NCBI GenBank assembly: GCA_963740215.1
Contig: CAVUDJ010000019.1
Span: forward strand, 1,178,001 to 1,242,000
DNA length: 64,000 bases
Direction of reading: 5' to 3'
DNA from: CAVVAL01 sp963740215
GTDB lineage: Bacteria > Actinomycetota > Actinomycetes > Mycobacteriales > Cryptosporangiaceae
Within the stretch, counting starts at the first letter, position 1. Each line of letters begins with the position of its first letter. Both the position numbers and the translations under genes were made by a program. Positions 9,759 through 18,764 of the stretch are shown piece after piece. The notes beneath the pieces were generated by a model. That model saw nothing but the letters and a program-made list of their open reading frames with translations. It ran no database searches and was not told where the DNA came from.

Positions 9759-10460
9759 TCAGAGGATCTCCGATCCGTCGACGACGGCGCGCGCGAGCTC
9801 CGACAGCCGGCGGTTGTTGGTGCGGGCCGCGCTCCGGAGGAGTGTGAACGACTGGTCCATGTCGAGCTGGCGGCGTTCGGCGATGACACCCTTGGCCTGT
9901 TCGATGATGATTCGGCTGTTGAGGGCGGTCTGCAGTTGTTCGGCGAGCGCCTCGCGGTGGCGGATGGCGCGCGCTTGGAGAAGCCCGATGGTGGCCACGT
10001 CAGCCATGGCCTGCCCCAGTCTGATAGTGGCGTCGTCGAGGGCGCCGGGCCGGGTTCCGAACAGGTTGAGGGTGCCGATGACGTCGCTGCGCAGCCGCAT
10101 CGGCAGGGCGTAAACGGAGGCGAATCCGATCTGGTGCGCCGCGGTGGCGAAGCGCGGCCACCGGCTGGTGACGGCGGCCAGGTCGGCGACGACGACCGGC
10201 CGGCCGGTATGGAAGCAGTCCGGGCAGGGGCCCTGATCGGTCTGTAGCTGAAGCAGTTCCAGCAGCCGGGTCTGTTCGGTCGAGGCAGCCACCACGCGGA
10301 GGGCGCCGCGCTGGTCCGTGAGCAGCACCCCGGCCGCCGACACGCCGAGCACGTCGGCGCACCGGACCGTCACCTGGTGCAGGAAGTCCACGAGATCGAA
10401 GTCGTCGACGAGGGTGTCGGCGAACTCCACGAAGGCCTCGGCGACGAGCCGCTCACTCAC
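9759..10460 (-). CDS. GAF and ANTAR domain regulator (second of pair)
   Basis: A 233-residue protein with an N-terminal GAF domain (about residues 15-150; VSAAGVLLTDQRGALRVVAA, YALPMRLRSDVIGTLNLF) and a C-terminal ANTAR domain (NSRIIIEQAKGVIAERRQLD, then AFTLLR-type helices in DQSFTLLRSAARTNNRRLSE). ANTAR domains bind paired RNA hairpins and prevent transcription termination; the GAF domain senses a signal. GTG 10460 has AAGGAGAG in front and overlaps the upstream regulator by 8 bp, so translation is probably coupled. Confidence 0.9.
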   Translation of the reverse strand: MSERLVAEAFVEFADTLVDDFDLVDFLHQVTVRCADVLGVSAAGVLLTDQRGALRVVAASTEQTRLLELLQLQTDQGPCPDCFHTGRPVVVADLAAVTSRWPRFATAAHQIGFASVYALPMRLRSDVIGTLNLFGTRPGALDDATIRLGQAMADVATIGLLQARAIRHREALAEQLQTALNSRIIIEQAKGVIAERRQLDMDQSFTLLRSAARTNNRRLSELARAVVDGSEIL

Positions 10461-11226
10461 GGTCTCTCCTTTCGTCGGGCAGGATCACCCCCTCATCATG
10501 ACGCTCTGACGGCGAATCGGGCCCGAACCGCAGCCGCCGCTCGACAACATCGCGCGCCACGTCGCCCAGCCGCCGGTCCTGGGCGTAGGCGTAGGCGCGC
10601 AGCCGGGCGAAGGCGGCCTCGGCACTGATCTCCAGCTGCACCAGGATCATCCCCGTGGCCTGATGCACCTGGGGCTGGTGGGCGGTCGGGTCATCGCGTT
10701 GCCAGGTCCCTTCGGCGGTGTCCGGCTGGATGCCTGCTGCCGCGTCGAGCAGCAGCGTGCACGCGATGTCGGCGAAGGCCAATGCGTCGGCCAGCCCCTG
10801 TCGGCTCAGCGGACCAGGACCCGTCCGGTACAGGTCGAGCGTGCCCAACCGGATCGCACCGATCTGTAGCGGCAGCGCGAACACTGCCCGCGCTCCGCTT
10901 GCCATCGCCGCTGGGGTGAACACCGGCCAGCGCGCCAGCCAGTCCGGTGAGGCCAGGTCAGCTGCCAGGACCGGGCCGCCCGCCGAGAACACGTCCACGC
11001 GAGGGCCCTGCCCGAGGACCAGCTGCCACTCCTCGAGTTCGGCAGCCACCCGATCCGTGGCGTGCACGGTATCCACCACGGTGGAGGTGATCATCACCGT
11101 GGCGGCGGCACCGTCCACGCCGAGGCCGGCCGGGGTCGCGTCGCACACATGCGCCACAGACACAGGGGCGCCGCGCGCCTGCCGCCGGACCTGCGCCAAT
11201 ACGGTCGCGACCCGGTCGTCGTTCAT
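10453..11226 (-). CDS. GAF and ANTAR domain regulator (first of pair)
   Basis: A 257-residue GAF-ANTAR protein, diverged from its downstream neighbour. The GAF part contains LVLGQGPRVDVFSAGGPVLA and VFALPLQIGAIRLGTLDLY; the C-terminal ANTAR part contains HQATGMILVQLEISAEAAFA and LRAYAYAQDRRLGDVARDVV. Its start overlaps the stop of the desaturase gene upstream and its end overlaps the next regulator, so desaturase and both regulators form one transcript. A role in adjusting membrane desaturation to a redox or stress signal is plausible but inferred only from this arrangement. Confidence 0.88.
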   Translation of the reverse strand: MNDDRVATVLAQVRRQARGAPVSVAHVCDATPAGLGVDGAAATVMITSTVVDTVHATDRVAAELEEWQLVLGQGPRVDVFSAGGPVLAADLASPDWLARWPVFTPAAMASGARAVFALPLQIGAIRLGTLDLYRTGPGPLSRQGLADALAFADIACTLLLDAAAGIQPDTAEGTWQRDDPTAHQPQVHQATGMILVQLEISAEAAFARLRAYAYAQDRRLGDVARDVVERRLRFGPDSPSERHDEGVILPDERRDRE

Positions 11227-12263
11227 CCGCCCGCGCGGCCGACAGCGTGCAGATGGCGTAGAGCCTGCCGGTAGGAGTCGAACAGGCCGGTCTCGCTGTA
11301 CGGCAGGCCGTGCTCGAGACAGTGGGCGCGGACGATGGGCCGGGCGCGGCGCAACGACGGGCGTGGCATGTTGGGAAACAGGTGGTGCTCGATCTGGTAG
11401 TTCAGCCCGCCGAGGGCGAAGTCGACCAGCCAGTTTCCGCGCACGTTGCGAGACGTCAGCACCTGCCGGCGGAGGAAGTCGGTGTCGTCGTCCTCGCTGA
11501 GGATCGGCATGCCCTTGTGGTTGGGGGCGAAGGCACAGCCGAGGTACAAGCCGAACAGGCCCTGCTGGACGACGACGAAGACCACTGCCTGCAGCGGGGA
11601 CAACACCACGATGACGGCGGTCAGGTACGCCGCGGCGTGCAGCCCGAGCAGCACCGCCTCCTGGCCACGATCCCGATAGGTGGGCCGCGACAACGCCCGG
11701 ACGCTGGCGTGGTGCAGCGACACAGCCTCCAGCAGCAGCATCGGAAAGAACAGGGCCGCCTGGTGACGGGCCAGGAACCGGCCGACTCCGCGCCGCACGC
11801 GGGCCTGCGTCTCGGTGAACACGATGCTCTCGCCCGAGATATCTGGGTCGAGCCCCTCCTGGTTGGGATGTGCGTGGTGGCGACGGTGTTTGTCAACCCA
11901 CCAGCCATAGGCCATCCCGATCGCGAGATTGCCGTGCAACAGGCCGAGCACCTGGTTGGCCCGCCGGGATCGGAAGATCTGGTGATGGCCGGCGTCATGG
12001 CCGAGGAACCCGGTCTGGGCGAAGGCCACTGCCAGGAACACCGCTGTGAGCAACTGCCACCACGAGTCTCCCAGCAGGACGAAGACCGTCCAGCCGACCA
12101 CGACCAGCAGCGCGTTGACAGCGATCTTGACCGTGTAGTAGACGGGCCGCCGATCGAGCAGGCCCACTTGCCGGACCCGTGTCAACAGTTCGGCGTAGTC
12201 GCTGCCTCGACGATCGTGCGGCGATGGTGGGGCGTGCGTGATGGTCGAATCGAAAGTGCTCAC
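11223..12263 (-). CDS. Membrane fatty acid desaturase (acyl-lipid type)
   Basis: A 346-residue integral membrane di-iron desaturase. The three histidine boxes are HDAGHH, HRRHHAHPN and QIEHHLFPNMP, in the order and spacing of front-end/acyl-lipid desaturases, with hydrophobic segments between (ALLVVVGWTVFVLLG, AAYLTAVIVVLSPLQAVVFV). It introduces a double bond into membrane fatty acyl chains. GTG 12263 has GGGAGGA 5 bp upstream and begins at the point where homologues start, so I prefer it to the longer form from 12359. First gene of the desaturase/GAF-ANTAR operon. Confidence 0.9.
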   Translation of the reverse strand: MSTFDSTITHAPPSPHDRRGSDYAELLTRVRQVGLLDRRPVYYTVKIAVNALLVVVGWTVFVLLGDSWWQLLTAVFLAVAFAQTGFLGHDAGHHQIFRSRRANQVLGLLHGNLAIGMAYGWWVDKHRRHHAHPNQEGLDPDISGESIVFTETQARVRRGVGRFLARHQAALFFPMLLLEAVSLHHASVRALSRPTYRDRGQEAVLLGLHAAAYLTAVIVVLSPLQAVVFVVVQQGLFGLYLGCAFAPNHKGMPILSEDDDTDFLRRQVLTSRNVRGNWLVDFALGGLNYQIEHHLFPNMPRPSLRRARPIVRAHCLEHGLPYSETGLFDSYRQALRHLHAVGRAGG

Positions 12264-12397
12264 AAATCCTCCCGGCGATCGACGCTGATGCACGTCGCCG
12301 GGGTCCGGAGCAAACGTTTCGGTCAGTCTATCCCGGTCGAGCAGTCCGCGCCGACGCACGGACTGCTCGACCGATCACGCTGGCTGGGCGACCGGGC

Positions 12398-13603
12398 TCA
12401 GCCCCCGTGTCGCCCGGTCCGGGTGGCCACGAACGCCTGACTCCCACCGGTCGCCGGATCGACGGCCGTGCCGGTGATCCTGCCGGCCTCGTTGATGTCG
12501 CCGGCCGAGCTGAGCTGATGGGAGTAGCTCCGCGGAACCAGCGTGTTCAGGTCGGTCATCACGCCGTCGTGCCACAGGAAGGCACGGCACGTATCGGCGC
12601 ACGAAACGCCGACCACCTGACGCCTGCTGTTGATGCCCAGCGCCTGGCTGGTCGAGTCGCCCGGCAGGACCCCGAGGAGGGTAGTGCCGCCGCGTTCGGT
12701 CCAGAGGAACGCCTGCGGCCTGAAGTTACCGCCGTCCTCCGCGCGGGTGTTCGAGAATCCGACGACGTCCCCTCGCTGGTTGATCGCCGTCGGCGTGCGC
12801 CAGGCCACCCCGCCGAAGGTGCCGATCTCCTTCACCTTCCCGTTCTCCCAGCGCACGGCGTGGCGGGCGCTGAACCGCCCGATGGCGTTGTCGCAGATGC
12901 CGGAGATACCGACGACCTGGCCACGGTCGTTGATCGCGGTGGCGGCGCTGGTCGTGTCGCCGGGCAGAGGCGGGAGCTCCCGGACCCGGCGGTAATCGGG
13001 CCCCCAGATGACCGCGCGGAACTGCAGCACCTGGGGCGCGTTGCAGGTCGGATCGTGGACGGTGTTCTCCGCCCACCCGACCACCTGACCACGGTTGTTG
13101 GCGCCAGCCGCGTACCCGTTGTAGCCGCCCAACGTCGGCAGCGGCTGCATCCTGCCCGATTGCCACACGAAGCCGCGGCAGATGTGACCGCTCGGCAAGT
13201 CGGACAGGAAGATCCAACAGCTCCAGTTCTCCTTCAGGGGATTCTTCTCGGCGGTCTCGGCGATACCCGCGATCAGCCCCCGATTGTTCTTCACCGGCCA
13301 CGCGACGGAACTGTTCGGCCCCCCGAGGGTGCCGAGGTCGATCGGCGTTCCGTGCCGCCAGAGAGTCGCGTGCCGGGTCTCGTCGCCACGCACCGTGGAT
13401 GAGCCTGCTATCCACCCTCGGTCGTTGATGCTCTCGCCGCTGCTGGCCGTTCCGCCGAGCGATTCGAGGTTCACAACCTTGTACCGCGCCTGGTGGTGGC
13501 TCTGATCGGCTGGCGCCCTTGACGTCATGCCGGCGGCGACGAACACGAGCGGAACAGTGAGCGCTGCCAGGTATCTCGCTCTGGGTATCCCGATGGCCGT
13601 CAT
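12398..13603 (-). CDS. Secreted HAF-repeat protein
   Basis: A 401-residue exported protein: hydrophobic signal (YLAALTVPLVFVAAGM) then repeated blades of the HAF family, each with the pattern LGTLGG, AxxINxxGQVVG and AFLW. Examples are PIDLGTLGGPNSSVAWPVKN, ATAINDRGQVVGISGICDN, PTAINQRGDVVGFSNTRAED and ALGINSRRQVVGVSCADTC, so at least six repeats are visible, consistent with a beta-propeller. Paired cysteines in several blades suggest disulfides. I start it at ATG 13603, where the signal peptide begins; the frame is open further upstream but overlaps the repair gene. Function of the family is unknown. Confidence 0.82.
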   Translation of the reverse strand: MTAIGIPRARYLAALTVPLVFVAAGMTSRAPADQSHHQARYKVVNLESLGGTASSGESINDRGWIAGSSTVRGDETRHATLWRHGTPIDLGTLGGPNSSVAWPVKNNRGLIAGIAETAEKNPLKENWSCWIFLSDLPSGHICRGFVWQSGRMQPLPTLGGYNGYAAGANNRGQVVGWAENTVHDPTCNAPQVLQFRAVIWGPDYRRVRELPPLPGDTTSAATAINDRGQVVGISGICDNAIGRFSARHAVRWENGKVKEIGTFGGVAWRTPTAINQRGDVVGFSNTRAEDGGNFRPQAFLWTERGGTTLLGVLPGDSTSQALGINSRRQVVGVSCADTCRAFLWHDGVMTDLNTLVPRSYSHQLSSAGDINEAGRITGTAVDPATGGSQAFVATRTGRHGG

Positions 13604-13695
13604 GGGTCGACCGTAAGGGCCGTGGATCGCCGGAGACTCGCCGTTTCCGGCCACGATCATCGCTTCGAGCCGAACCGGCGACCGGCGGACGCACG

Positions 13696-14946
13696 CTACA
13701 GAGCCTCCTCGGTTTGCGTGCGGCGCGCACTGGTTCCGGCGCTGGGCAGGTCCCTCGCCGGGCACGCGTCGGGTTCACCCATACGCAGCGCCAGGTAATG
13801 CGCGGTCCACGGTTCTACGCCGTCGACTCCGGTGAGCGAGGCGACGAGCCGGTCGAGGCTGACGCTCCCGTCGAGGCGGATGGTGTCACCGGCGACGGCG
13901 CGGGCGAACGCGCCGATAGCGCACTCCTTCGCGCGCGTGAGCCCGACGCCGGCGAGATCGGCAGCGGCGAGGATGTCCGCGGTGGGGAACGTGTGGGTCA
14001 GGCCGATGGGCTTGAGCCCGGGAACCGGCACGCCGAACCGCTCGACCAGCCGGGCGGCTATCGCGTTCGCCGCGGCGTCGGTCGTGCGCTGACCGATGAT
14101 CGCGCGCACGCCGGTCTCGTACGGATCCCAGGTTCCGGGGACGCTACCGCCCGTGGCCACGTCGACGTCGATGCCGGCGGTACGCCGCGCCTGCTCGACG
14201 AGGTGGATCAACTCCTCCCAGTGCGGCAGGTGGAGACGCAGCACGAGGTGGTCCTCGCCGCCCCGGCACAGTTCGAGGACGCCCGGGTCCGTCCCGACGT
14301 CGATCGTCCGCCGATACGTCCCGTCACACACCTGCTCGACGCCCGGAATCGCCCGCACCGCGAAGTAGGAGACCATCGCATCCCAGTCGCGCGGGCCGTT
14401 GAACACCAGCCGCAGCGCCAAGCCGCCGTCGGCAACGAGGCGATCCGCCTTGCGGCGCTTTGCCCGCAGCTCCCGCGGCGAGGCGCGGAACACCTGCTGG
14501 CTGGCCCGGTTGAACTGCCGCAGGCTGCCGTAGCCCGCCGCGAAGGCGATCTCGGTGATACTCAGATCGGTGTCGTCGAGCAGCCGCCGGGCGAAGTGCG
14601 CCCGCGCCGAGCGTGCCAACCCGTCCGGCGTCACCCCCAGATGGGTGGTGAAGAGACGCCGGAGGTGCCGCGCGGACACCCCGAGGCGGCGACCGAGGTC
14701 GGCTTCGGTCCCCCCGTCGAGCGCGCCGTCGAGAATGAGGCGCACGGCGCGGCATACCGTCTCCGGGCCGGTCCAGGCCGCTGTCAGCGGCATCCGGTAC
14801 GGCCGGCACTGCAGGCAGGCTCGGAAGCCGGCCGCCTCCGCCGCCGCCGCCACTGGGAACGACCTGACGTTCTCCGCTAGCGGCCGCGCCCCGCACCCGG
14901 GTCGGCAGTAGATCCCGGTGGTGACGACCGCGGAGACGGCATGCAT
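13696..14946 (-). CDS. Ada-type zinc/AraC domain fused to AlkA-like DNA glycosylase, C-terminus shortened
   Basis: The N-terminal Ada zinc domain is recognisable (TTGIYCRPGCGARP, then FRACLQCRP: four cysteines that bind zinc and accept methyl groups), followed by an AraC-type helix-turn-helix (LGVSARHLRRLFTTHLGVTP, SITEIAFAAGYGSLRQFNRA), the AlkA N-terminal domain and the HhH glycosylase domain (VRAIIGQRTTDAAANAIAAR, EPWTAHYLALRMGEPDACPA). It would sense alkylation damage, activate adaptive-response genes and excise 3-methyladenine. The probable catalytic Asp follows in ARDLP, but the 35-40 residues that normally follow (WRPWRAYA-type helix) are absent, so the protein is truncated or frameshifted near 13750. 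Confidence 0.82.
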   Translation of the reverse strand: MHAVSAVVTTGIYCRPGCGARPLAENVRSFPVAAAAEAAGFRACLQCRPYRMPLTAAWTGPETVCRAVRLILDGALDGGTEADLGRRLGVSARHLRRLFTTHLGVTPDGLARSARAHFARRLLDDTDLSITEIAFAAGYGSLRQFNRASQQVFRASPRELRAKRRKADRLVADGGLALRLVFNGPRDWDAMVSYFAVRAIPGVEQVCDGTYRRTIDVGTDPGVLELCRGGEDHLVLRLHLPHWEELIHLVEQARRTAGIDVDVATGGSVPGTWDPYETGVRAIIGQRTTDAAANAIAARLVERFGVPVPGLKPIGLTHTFPTADILAAADLAGVGLTRAKECAIGAFARAVAGDTIRLDGSVSLDRLVASLTGVDGVEPWTAHYLALRMGEPDACPARDLPSAGTSARRTQTEEAL

Positions 14947-15022
14947 GCCCTCAGGTATACCGGCGTCCGCGTCCGCCGATCAGCCGCATCCGGACAGGCC
15001 GGTGGCGGCACCGACGCGCTCG

Positions 15023-15538
15023 CTACCAGCGCCCGCGGTGAACGACCTCCTCGAACGGCCGACGATCCGGACGTTCGACAACGCGCAGTGGCCTGTCAGC
15101 CGGATACCCCACGGACAGCAGATAGGCGAGGAACCGATCGCTGGGGAAGCCCAGCACGTCTCGGGCAAGGTCCTGATCCTCCGCGGCGGCGTGGCCGGTG
15201 CCCAGTCCCAGGTCCGCGGCGGCGATCGCGATCGCCATCGTCGCCTGGCCAAGGTCGTATTGGAGCAGGTTCGCGTGGCGGGTGTCCTCCGGCTGCGGCG
15301 CGACGATGGCCACCGCGGCCGCGGCGCCGGCTACATGCCCGGCGCCGCGCCAGACCCCGGACAAGCGCTGAAGCTGTTCGCGGTCGGTGACGACAACGAA
15401 GTCCCACGGCTGCCAGTTGCTGGCCGACGGCGCCCGCCGTCCGGCTTCGAGGATCTGGTCGAGGTCATGCGACGCGATGGGCTGCGGCGTGAACGTCCGG
15501 ACGTTGCGGCGAGCCCGAAGGGCGTCCCAGGTCTCCAT
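15023..15538 (-). CDS. Nitroreductase family protein
   Basis: An FMN-dependent nitroreductase-fold protein of about 171 residues. RRNVRTFTPQPIASHDLDQI and AGRRAPSASNWQPWDFVVVT are the conserved N-terminal FMN-phosphate and dimer-interface motifs; DLGQATMAIAIAAADLGLGT is the central helix, and FLAYLLSVGYPADRPLR the usual C-terminal strand. GGGGAGG lies 9 bp upstream of ATG 15538 but directly abuts ATG 15547, so I use 15538. It reduces nitro- or quinone-like compounds with NAD(P)H in this family; substrate unknown. Confidence 0.88.
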   Translation of the reverse strand: METWDALRARRNVRTFTPQPIASHDLDQILEAGRRAPSASNWQPWDFVVVTDREQLQRLSGVWRGAGHVAGAAAAVAIVAPQPEDTRHANLLQYDLGQATMAIAIAAADLGLGTGHAAAEDQDLARDVLGFPSDRFLAYLLSVGYPADRPLRVVERPDRRPFEEVVHRGRW

Positions 15539-15615
15539 GAACGACATCCTCCCCTTCGACAGCGCCTGAGACGATCGCTCGCTCGGTCAGGCCCCGAAGT
15601 ACCGCCGTGGGTTGG

Positions 15616-15912
15616 TCATCGCACAGGTATGGCGAGCTCGCGGCCGCGGTAGAACGCCTCGCGCTCCCCCGTGATGTACGGGGCCATCGCCTCGCGGCGA
15701 CCGGCCTCTGCCTCCGAGACCCGCCAGGCGTCGCAGGACTCCTTCGAGTCCCAGAACGAGACGCCGACAACCTCCTGCCCGTCCTCCGACCAGTACGCGT
15801 AGGCGCGCCGCATACCCTCCGGATGCGCCGCAGGACGCCACGCCCGCTCGAAGTCCGCCAGAGCGCCCGGCTTGATCCGGCGCGTCGTCATCCAGACGAA
15901 GTGCTCCTCCAT
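15616..15912 (-). CDS. Small ABM/dimeric ferredoxin-like-fold protein
   Basis: A 98-residue protein with FVWMTTRRIKPGALADFERA, RRAYAYWSEDGQEVVGVSFW and a C-terminal AYFxGREL-like end. The pattern of one alpha/beta unit with aromatic residues fits the dimeric alpha-beta barrel fold of antibiotic-biosynthesis-monooxygenase-like proteins. GGGAGG 5 bp before ATG 15912 decides the start. It lies between the amino-acid transporter operon and the nitroreductase on the same strand; no specific function can be given. Confidence 0.65.
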   Translation of the reverse strand: MEEHFVWMTTRRIKPGALADFERAWRPAAHPEGMRRAYAYWSEDGQEVVGVSFWDSKESCDAWRVSEAEAGRREAMAPYITGEREAFYRGRELAIPVR

Positions 15913-16010
15913 CGCGACCTCCCTCAGGACCGATGCGGTCGGGATCCTGCCGGCGCGGCCGGCACGGAACCGCTGCGAACAGCCTAGGCGCGGCGGCGCC
16001 GGCCGCCACG

Positions 16011-16775
16011 TCACAACACTTTCGAGAGGAACGCCTTCGTCCGCGTGTGCTGCGGATTGGTGAGTACCTCGCGCGGGTGTCCGGCCTCCACCACGATGCC
16101 GTCGTCCATGAAGACCAGCGCATCCCCCACCTCGCGGGCGAAGCCGATCTCGTGCGTGACGACGATCATCGTCATGCCCTCCGCGGCGAGGTCCCGCATC
16201 ACGTCGAGCACCTCGCCGACAAGTTCTGGGTCGAGCGCCGAGGTAGGTTCGTCGAAGAGCATCAACTTGGGCTCCATCGCGAGCGCCCGAGCGATCGCCA
16301 CCCGTTGCTGCTGCCCACCGGACAGCCGGGCCGGATAGGAGCCGGCGCGGTCTTTGAGACCCACGCGATCGAGCAGCTTGAGAGCACGTTCGCGGATGAC
16401 CGACTTGGCGCCTCGCCCGGTCATGACCGGTGCGGCCATGATGTTCTCCAGCGCCGTCATGTGGCCGAAGAGGTTGAACCGCTGGAAGACCATGCCGATG
16501 TCGCGGCGCTGCCGGGCGACCTCCTTCTCCTTCAACTCGTGGAGCTTGTCGCCGCGCTGGACGTAGCCGACGAGCTGCCCGTCGACGTAGAGCTTGCCGG
16601 CGTCGATCTTCTCCAAGTGGTTGATGCAGCGCAGGAACGTCGACTTGCCGGAGCCGGACGGCCCGAGGAGGCAGAACACCTCCCTGGGCGCCACCTCGAG
16701 GTCGATGCCCTTGAGTACCTCGAGATGACCGAACGACTTGTGGACGTTGTCCGCCTTGACCATCGCGGCGGTCAT
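16011..16775 (-). CDS. Polar amino acid ABC transporter, ATP-binding protein
   Basis: A 254-residue ATPase of the GlnQ/HisP type. Walker A is GPSGSGKST (residues about 38-46), the Q-loop is in IGMVFQRFNLFGHMTALENI, the signature is LSGGQQQR, Walker B is LMLFDEPTSALDPE and the H-loop is VVTHEIGFA. An insertion around residues 70-90 (YVQRGDKLHELKEKE) is common in the actinobacterial subgroup. Its start shares one base with the permease stop, so it is the third gene of the substrate-binding protein/permease/ATPase operon. Confidence 0.95.
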   Translation of the reverse strand: MTAAMVKADNVHKSFGHLEVLKGIDLEVAPREVFCLLGPSGSGKSTFLRCINHLEKIDAGKLYVDGQLVGYVQRGDKLHELKEKEVARQRRDIGMVFQRFNLFGHMTALENIMAAPVMTGRGAKSVIRERALKLLDRVGLKDRAGSYPARLSGGQQQRVAIARALAMEPKLMLFDEPTSALDPELVGEVLDVMRDLAAEGMTMIVVTHEIGFAREVGDALVFMDDGIVVEAGHPREVLTNPQHTRTKAFLSKVL

Positions 16776-17704
16776 CAGGCACTCCCGGAGACTCGGCCCG
16801 GCCGCAGGTTGGCCAGGATGCGTTGGATGGCCGTGCGCGACGGGGCCTGCGCAGCCCCGCGGGCGAATCGACGCTCGAGGTGGTACTGCCCGTAGCTGGC
16901 CACGGATGTGAGCAGCAGATACCAGAAGCTCGCGACGATCAGCATCTCGAACACGGCGAAGTTCCTGGCCGCGATGGCCTGCGCATTGGTGAGCAGATCG
17001 GGTGCCGCGATCACCGTGACCAGCGACGTGGTCTTGAGCATGGTGATCAGCTCGTTGCCCGTCGGCGGCACGATCACGCGCATCGCCTGCGGAAGGACGA
17101 TGCGGCGCATCGTCTGGCCGCGGGTCAGGCCGAGCGCGTGCGCCGCCTCGGTCTGCCCCGGATCGACGGCGATGATGCCGCCGCGGACGATCTCCGCCAT
17201 GTACGCCGCCTCGTTGAGCGCCAGCCCGAGCAAGGCGGCAACGAACGGAGTGATGAGCTGGTTGGTGTCGACGCTGAGGCCGCCGAGGCCGATACGCGGG
17301 AAGAACAGGGCGAGGTTGAACCAGATGAGCAGCTGCACCAGCACGGGTGTGCCGCGGAACAGCCAGATGTAGAACCAGCTGACCGTGCTCAGCACCCGGT
17401 TGTCCGACAGCCGCATGACCGCGAGCACAATGCCGAGCACGATGCCGAGCACCATCGACAGCACGGTCAGCCAGATGGTGACGAACAGACCGTCCATGAT
17501 CGTGCCGTCGAACAGGTACTGCCCGACGATCGACCACTGGATGTTGTCGTTGGTGGCAAGCGCGTAGGCCAGCGACGCGACCAGCACTAGGACAATGACC
17601 GCCGAGACCCACCGGCCGAAGTGGCGGACCGGGACGGCCTTGATGGGCTCGCGCTCCCGGACAGCCGTCCCGGTGGCGTCGGGGGGAGACACGTTCGAGG
17701 ACAT
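16775..17704 (-). CDS. Polar amino acid ABC transporter, permease
   Basis: A HisM/GlnP-type inner-membrane permease of about 309 residues with an N-terminal membrane anchor (VSAVIVLVLVASLAYALA) and the usual five-helix core. The EAA loop that contacts the ATPase is AHALGLTRGQTMRRIVLPQA. LFRGTPVLVQLLIWFNLALF is the conserved region of the transport helix. GGAGG sits 5 bp before ATG 17704, so I use that start and not the GTG at 17719, which would overlap the stop of the preceding gene. The long N-terminal extension before the first helix is typical of actinobacterial members. Confidence 0.93.
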   Translation of the reverse strand: MSSNVSPPDATGTAVREREPIKAVPVRHFGRWVSAVIVLVLVASLAYALATNDNIQWSIVGQYLFDGTIMDGLFVTIWLTVLSMVLGIVLGIVLAVMRLSDNRVLSTVSWFYIWLFRGTPVLVQLLIWFNLALFFPRIGLGGLSVDTNQLITPFVAALLGLALNEAAYMAEIVRGGIIAVDPGQTEAAHALGLTRGQTMRRIVLPQAMRVIVPPTGNELITMLKTTSLVTVIAAPDLLTNAQAIAARNFAVFEMLIVASFWYLLLTSVASYGQYHLERRFARGAAQAPSRTAIQRILANLRPGRVSGSA

Positions 17705-17715
17705 TCCAGCCTCCG

Positions 17716-18639
17716 TCACGCGGTTCCGGCGTTGATCTTCGCGTCCTTGTAGGCGCCGCTGGACAGGTCGTGCTTGGCGAGGATCTCGTCGTAGGAGCCG
17801 TTGGCGATGATCTCCTTCAACGCGGCCTGGTAGGCGTCGCGCAGCTGGGTGTTCTCCTTGTTGAAGACGATGCCGATCGGCGTGGGCAGCATGGGCTCGC
17901 TGTTCGCGACCTCGAACTGGTTGCCGCCACCGATGGTCTTCGAGTTGTAACGCCCGACGGCGTCCTGGGTGAAGCTGGCGTCCGCCCGGCCCGTCCGGAT
18001 CTGCAGCAACGCGTCCGCGTCACTCTGGAACGCCGCCACCTGGATCTTGTCGTCGGCGCACTCCTTCTGGTTGAACTCGCCGAGCAGCTTCTGCTGCGTG
18101 GACGCCTCGAGCACCGCGACCTTCTTGCCGCACATGTCCTCGACGTTCTTGATGCCGGCCGGGTTGCCCTTCTTCACCACGATCGCCTGCCCGGTCTCGA
18201 AGTAGTCGACGAAGTCGTACTTCTGCTGGCGTGCCTTGGTGTCGGTGATGGCGGCCATCACCAGGTCGAAGCGCCCGGCGTCGAGGGCCGGCAGCAGGCC
18301 GTCGAAGGCGGTGTGGGTCATGGTCACCTTGACTCCGAGCACCTGCCCGAGCGCGTTCGCCAGGTCCGGATCGAGGCCGACGATCGTCTTGTTGTCCGGG
18401 CCGAAGGACTCGAACGGCGGGTACAGCGCCTCGGTACCGATCTTCACCGCCCCGGCCTGCTTCACCTTGTCGGGCAACTGGTCGTGCAGCTCCTGCTTCT
18501 TCTCCTGGGTGGGCACGTCGGTGGCGGTGCCGTCCGTGTCGTCGCCACCGCAGGCGGTCATCAGCAGGGCCAGTGTGGCCAAAGCGGCCAGGGTGCCTGC
18601 CCCCCGCCGTGACCTGCGGTTGCTTCGGGAACTTCTCAT
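17716..18639 (-). CDS. Amino acid ABC transporter substrate-binding lipoprotein
   Basis: A 307-residue family 3 solute-binding lipoprotein: signal peptide ending LALLMTAC with the lipidated Cys, then VKIGTEALYPPFESFGPDNK and IVGLDPDLANALGQVLGVKV (lobe I), DLVMAAITDTKARQQKYDFV and the C-terminal GSYDEILAKHDL. The last motif is typical of polar amino-acid binders. ATG 18639 has GAGGAG upstream. It is the first gene of the transporter operon and faces the XRE-cupin regulator. Confidence 0.93.
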   Translation of the reverse strand: MRSSRSNRRSRRGAGTLAALATLALLMTACGGDDTDGTATDVPTQEKKQELHDQLPDKVKQAGAVKIGTEALYPPFESFGPDNKTIVGLDPDLANALGQVLGVKVTMTHTAFDGLLPALDAGRFDLVMAAITDTKARQQKYDFVDYFETGQAIVVKKGNPAGIKNVEDMCGKKVAVLEASTQQKLLGEFNQKECADDKIQVAAFQSDADALLQIRTGRADASFTQDAVGRYNSKTIGGGNQFEVANSEPMLPTPIGIVFNKENTQLRDAYQAALKEIIANGSYDEILAKHDLSSGAYKDAKINAGTA

Positions 18640-18764
18640 CAGGTGGCTCCTCACAGGGGAAGGCGAAAGATCGGCGCGAGGCCGCTCCTGTTCCGGTCGC
18701 GACGGGCGGATGTGTTCCACGTCACCCCAGCAGGATCACCTCCAGTTTCCTAGATGTCAACCCT

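Noticed and set aside
12386..12415. GGGCGAC/GTCGCCC stem as terminator of the HAF-repeat gene
   Set aside because: Only 7 bp, overlaps the coding 3' end and has no T-run; too likely by chance at this GC content.
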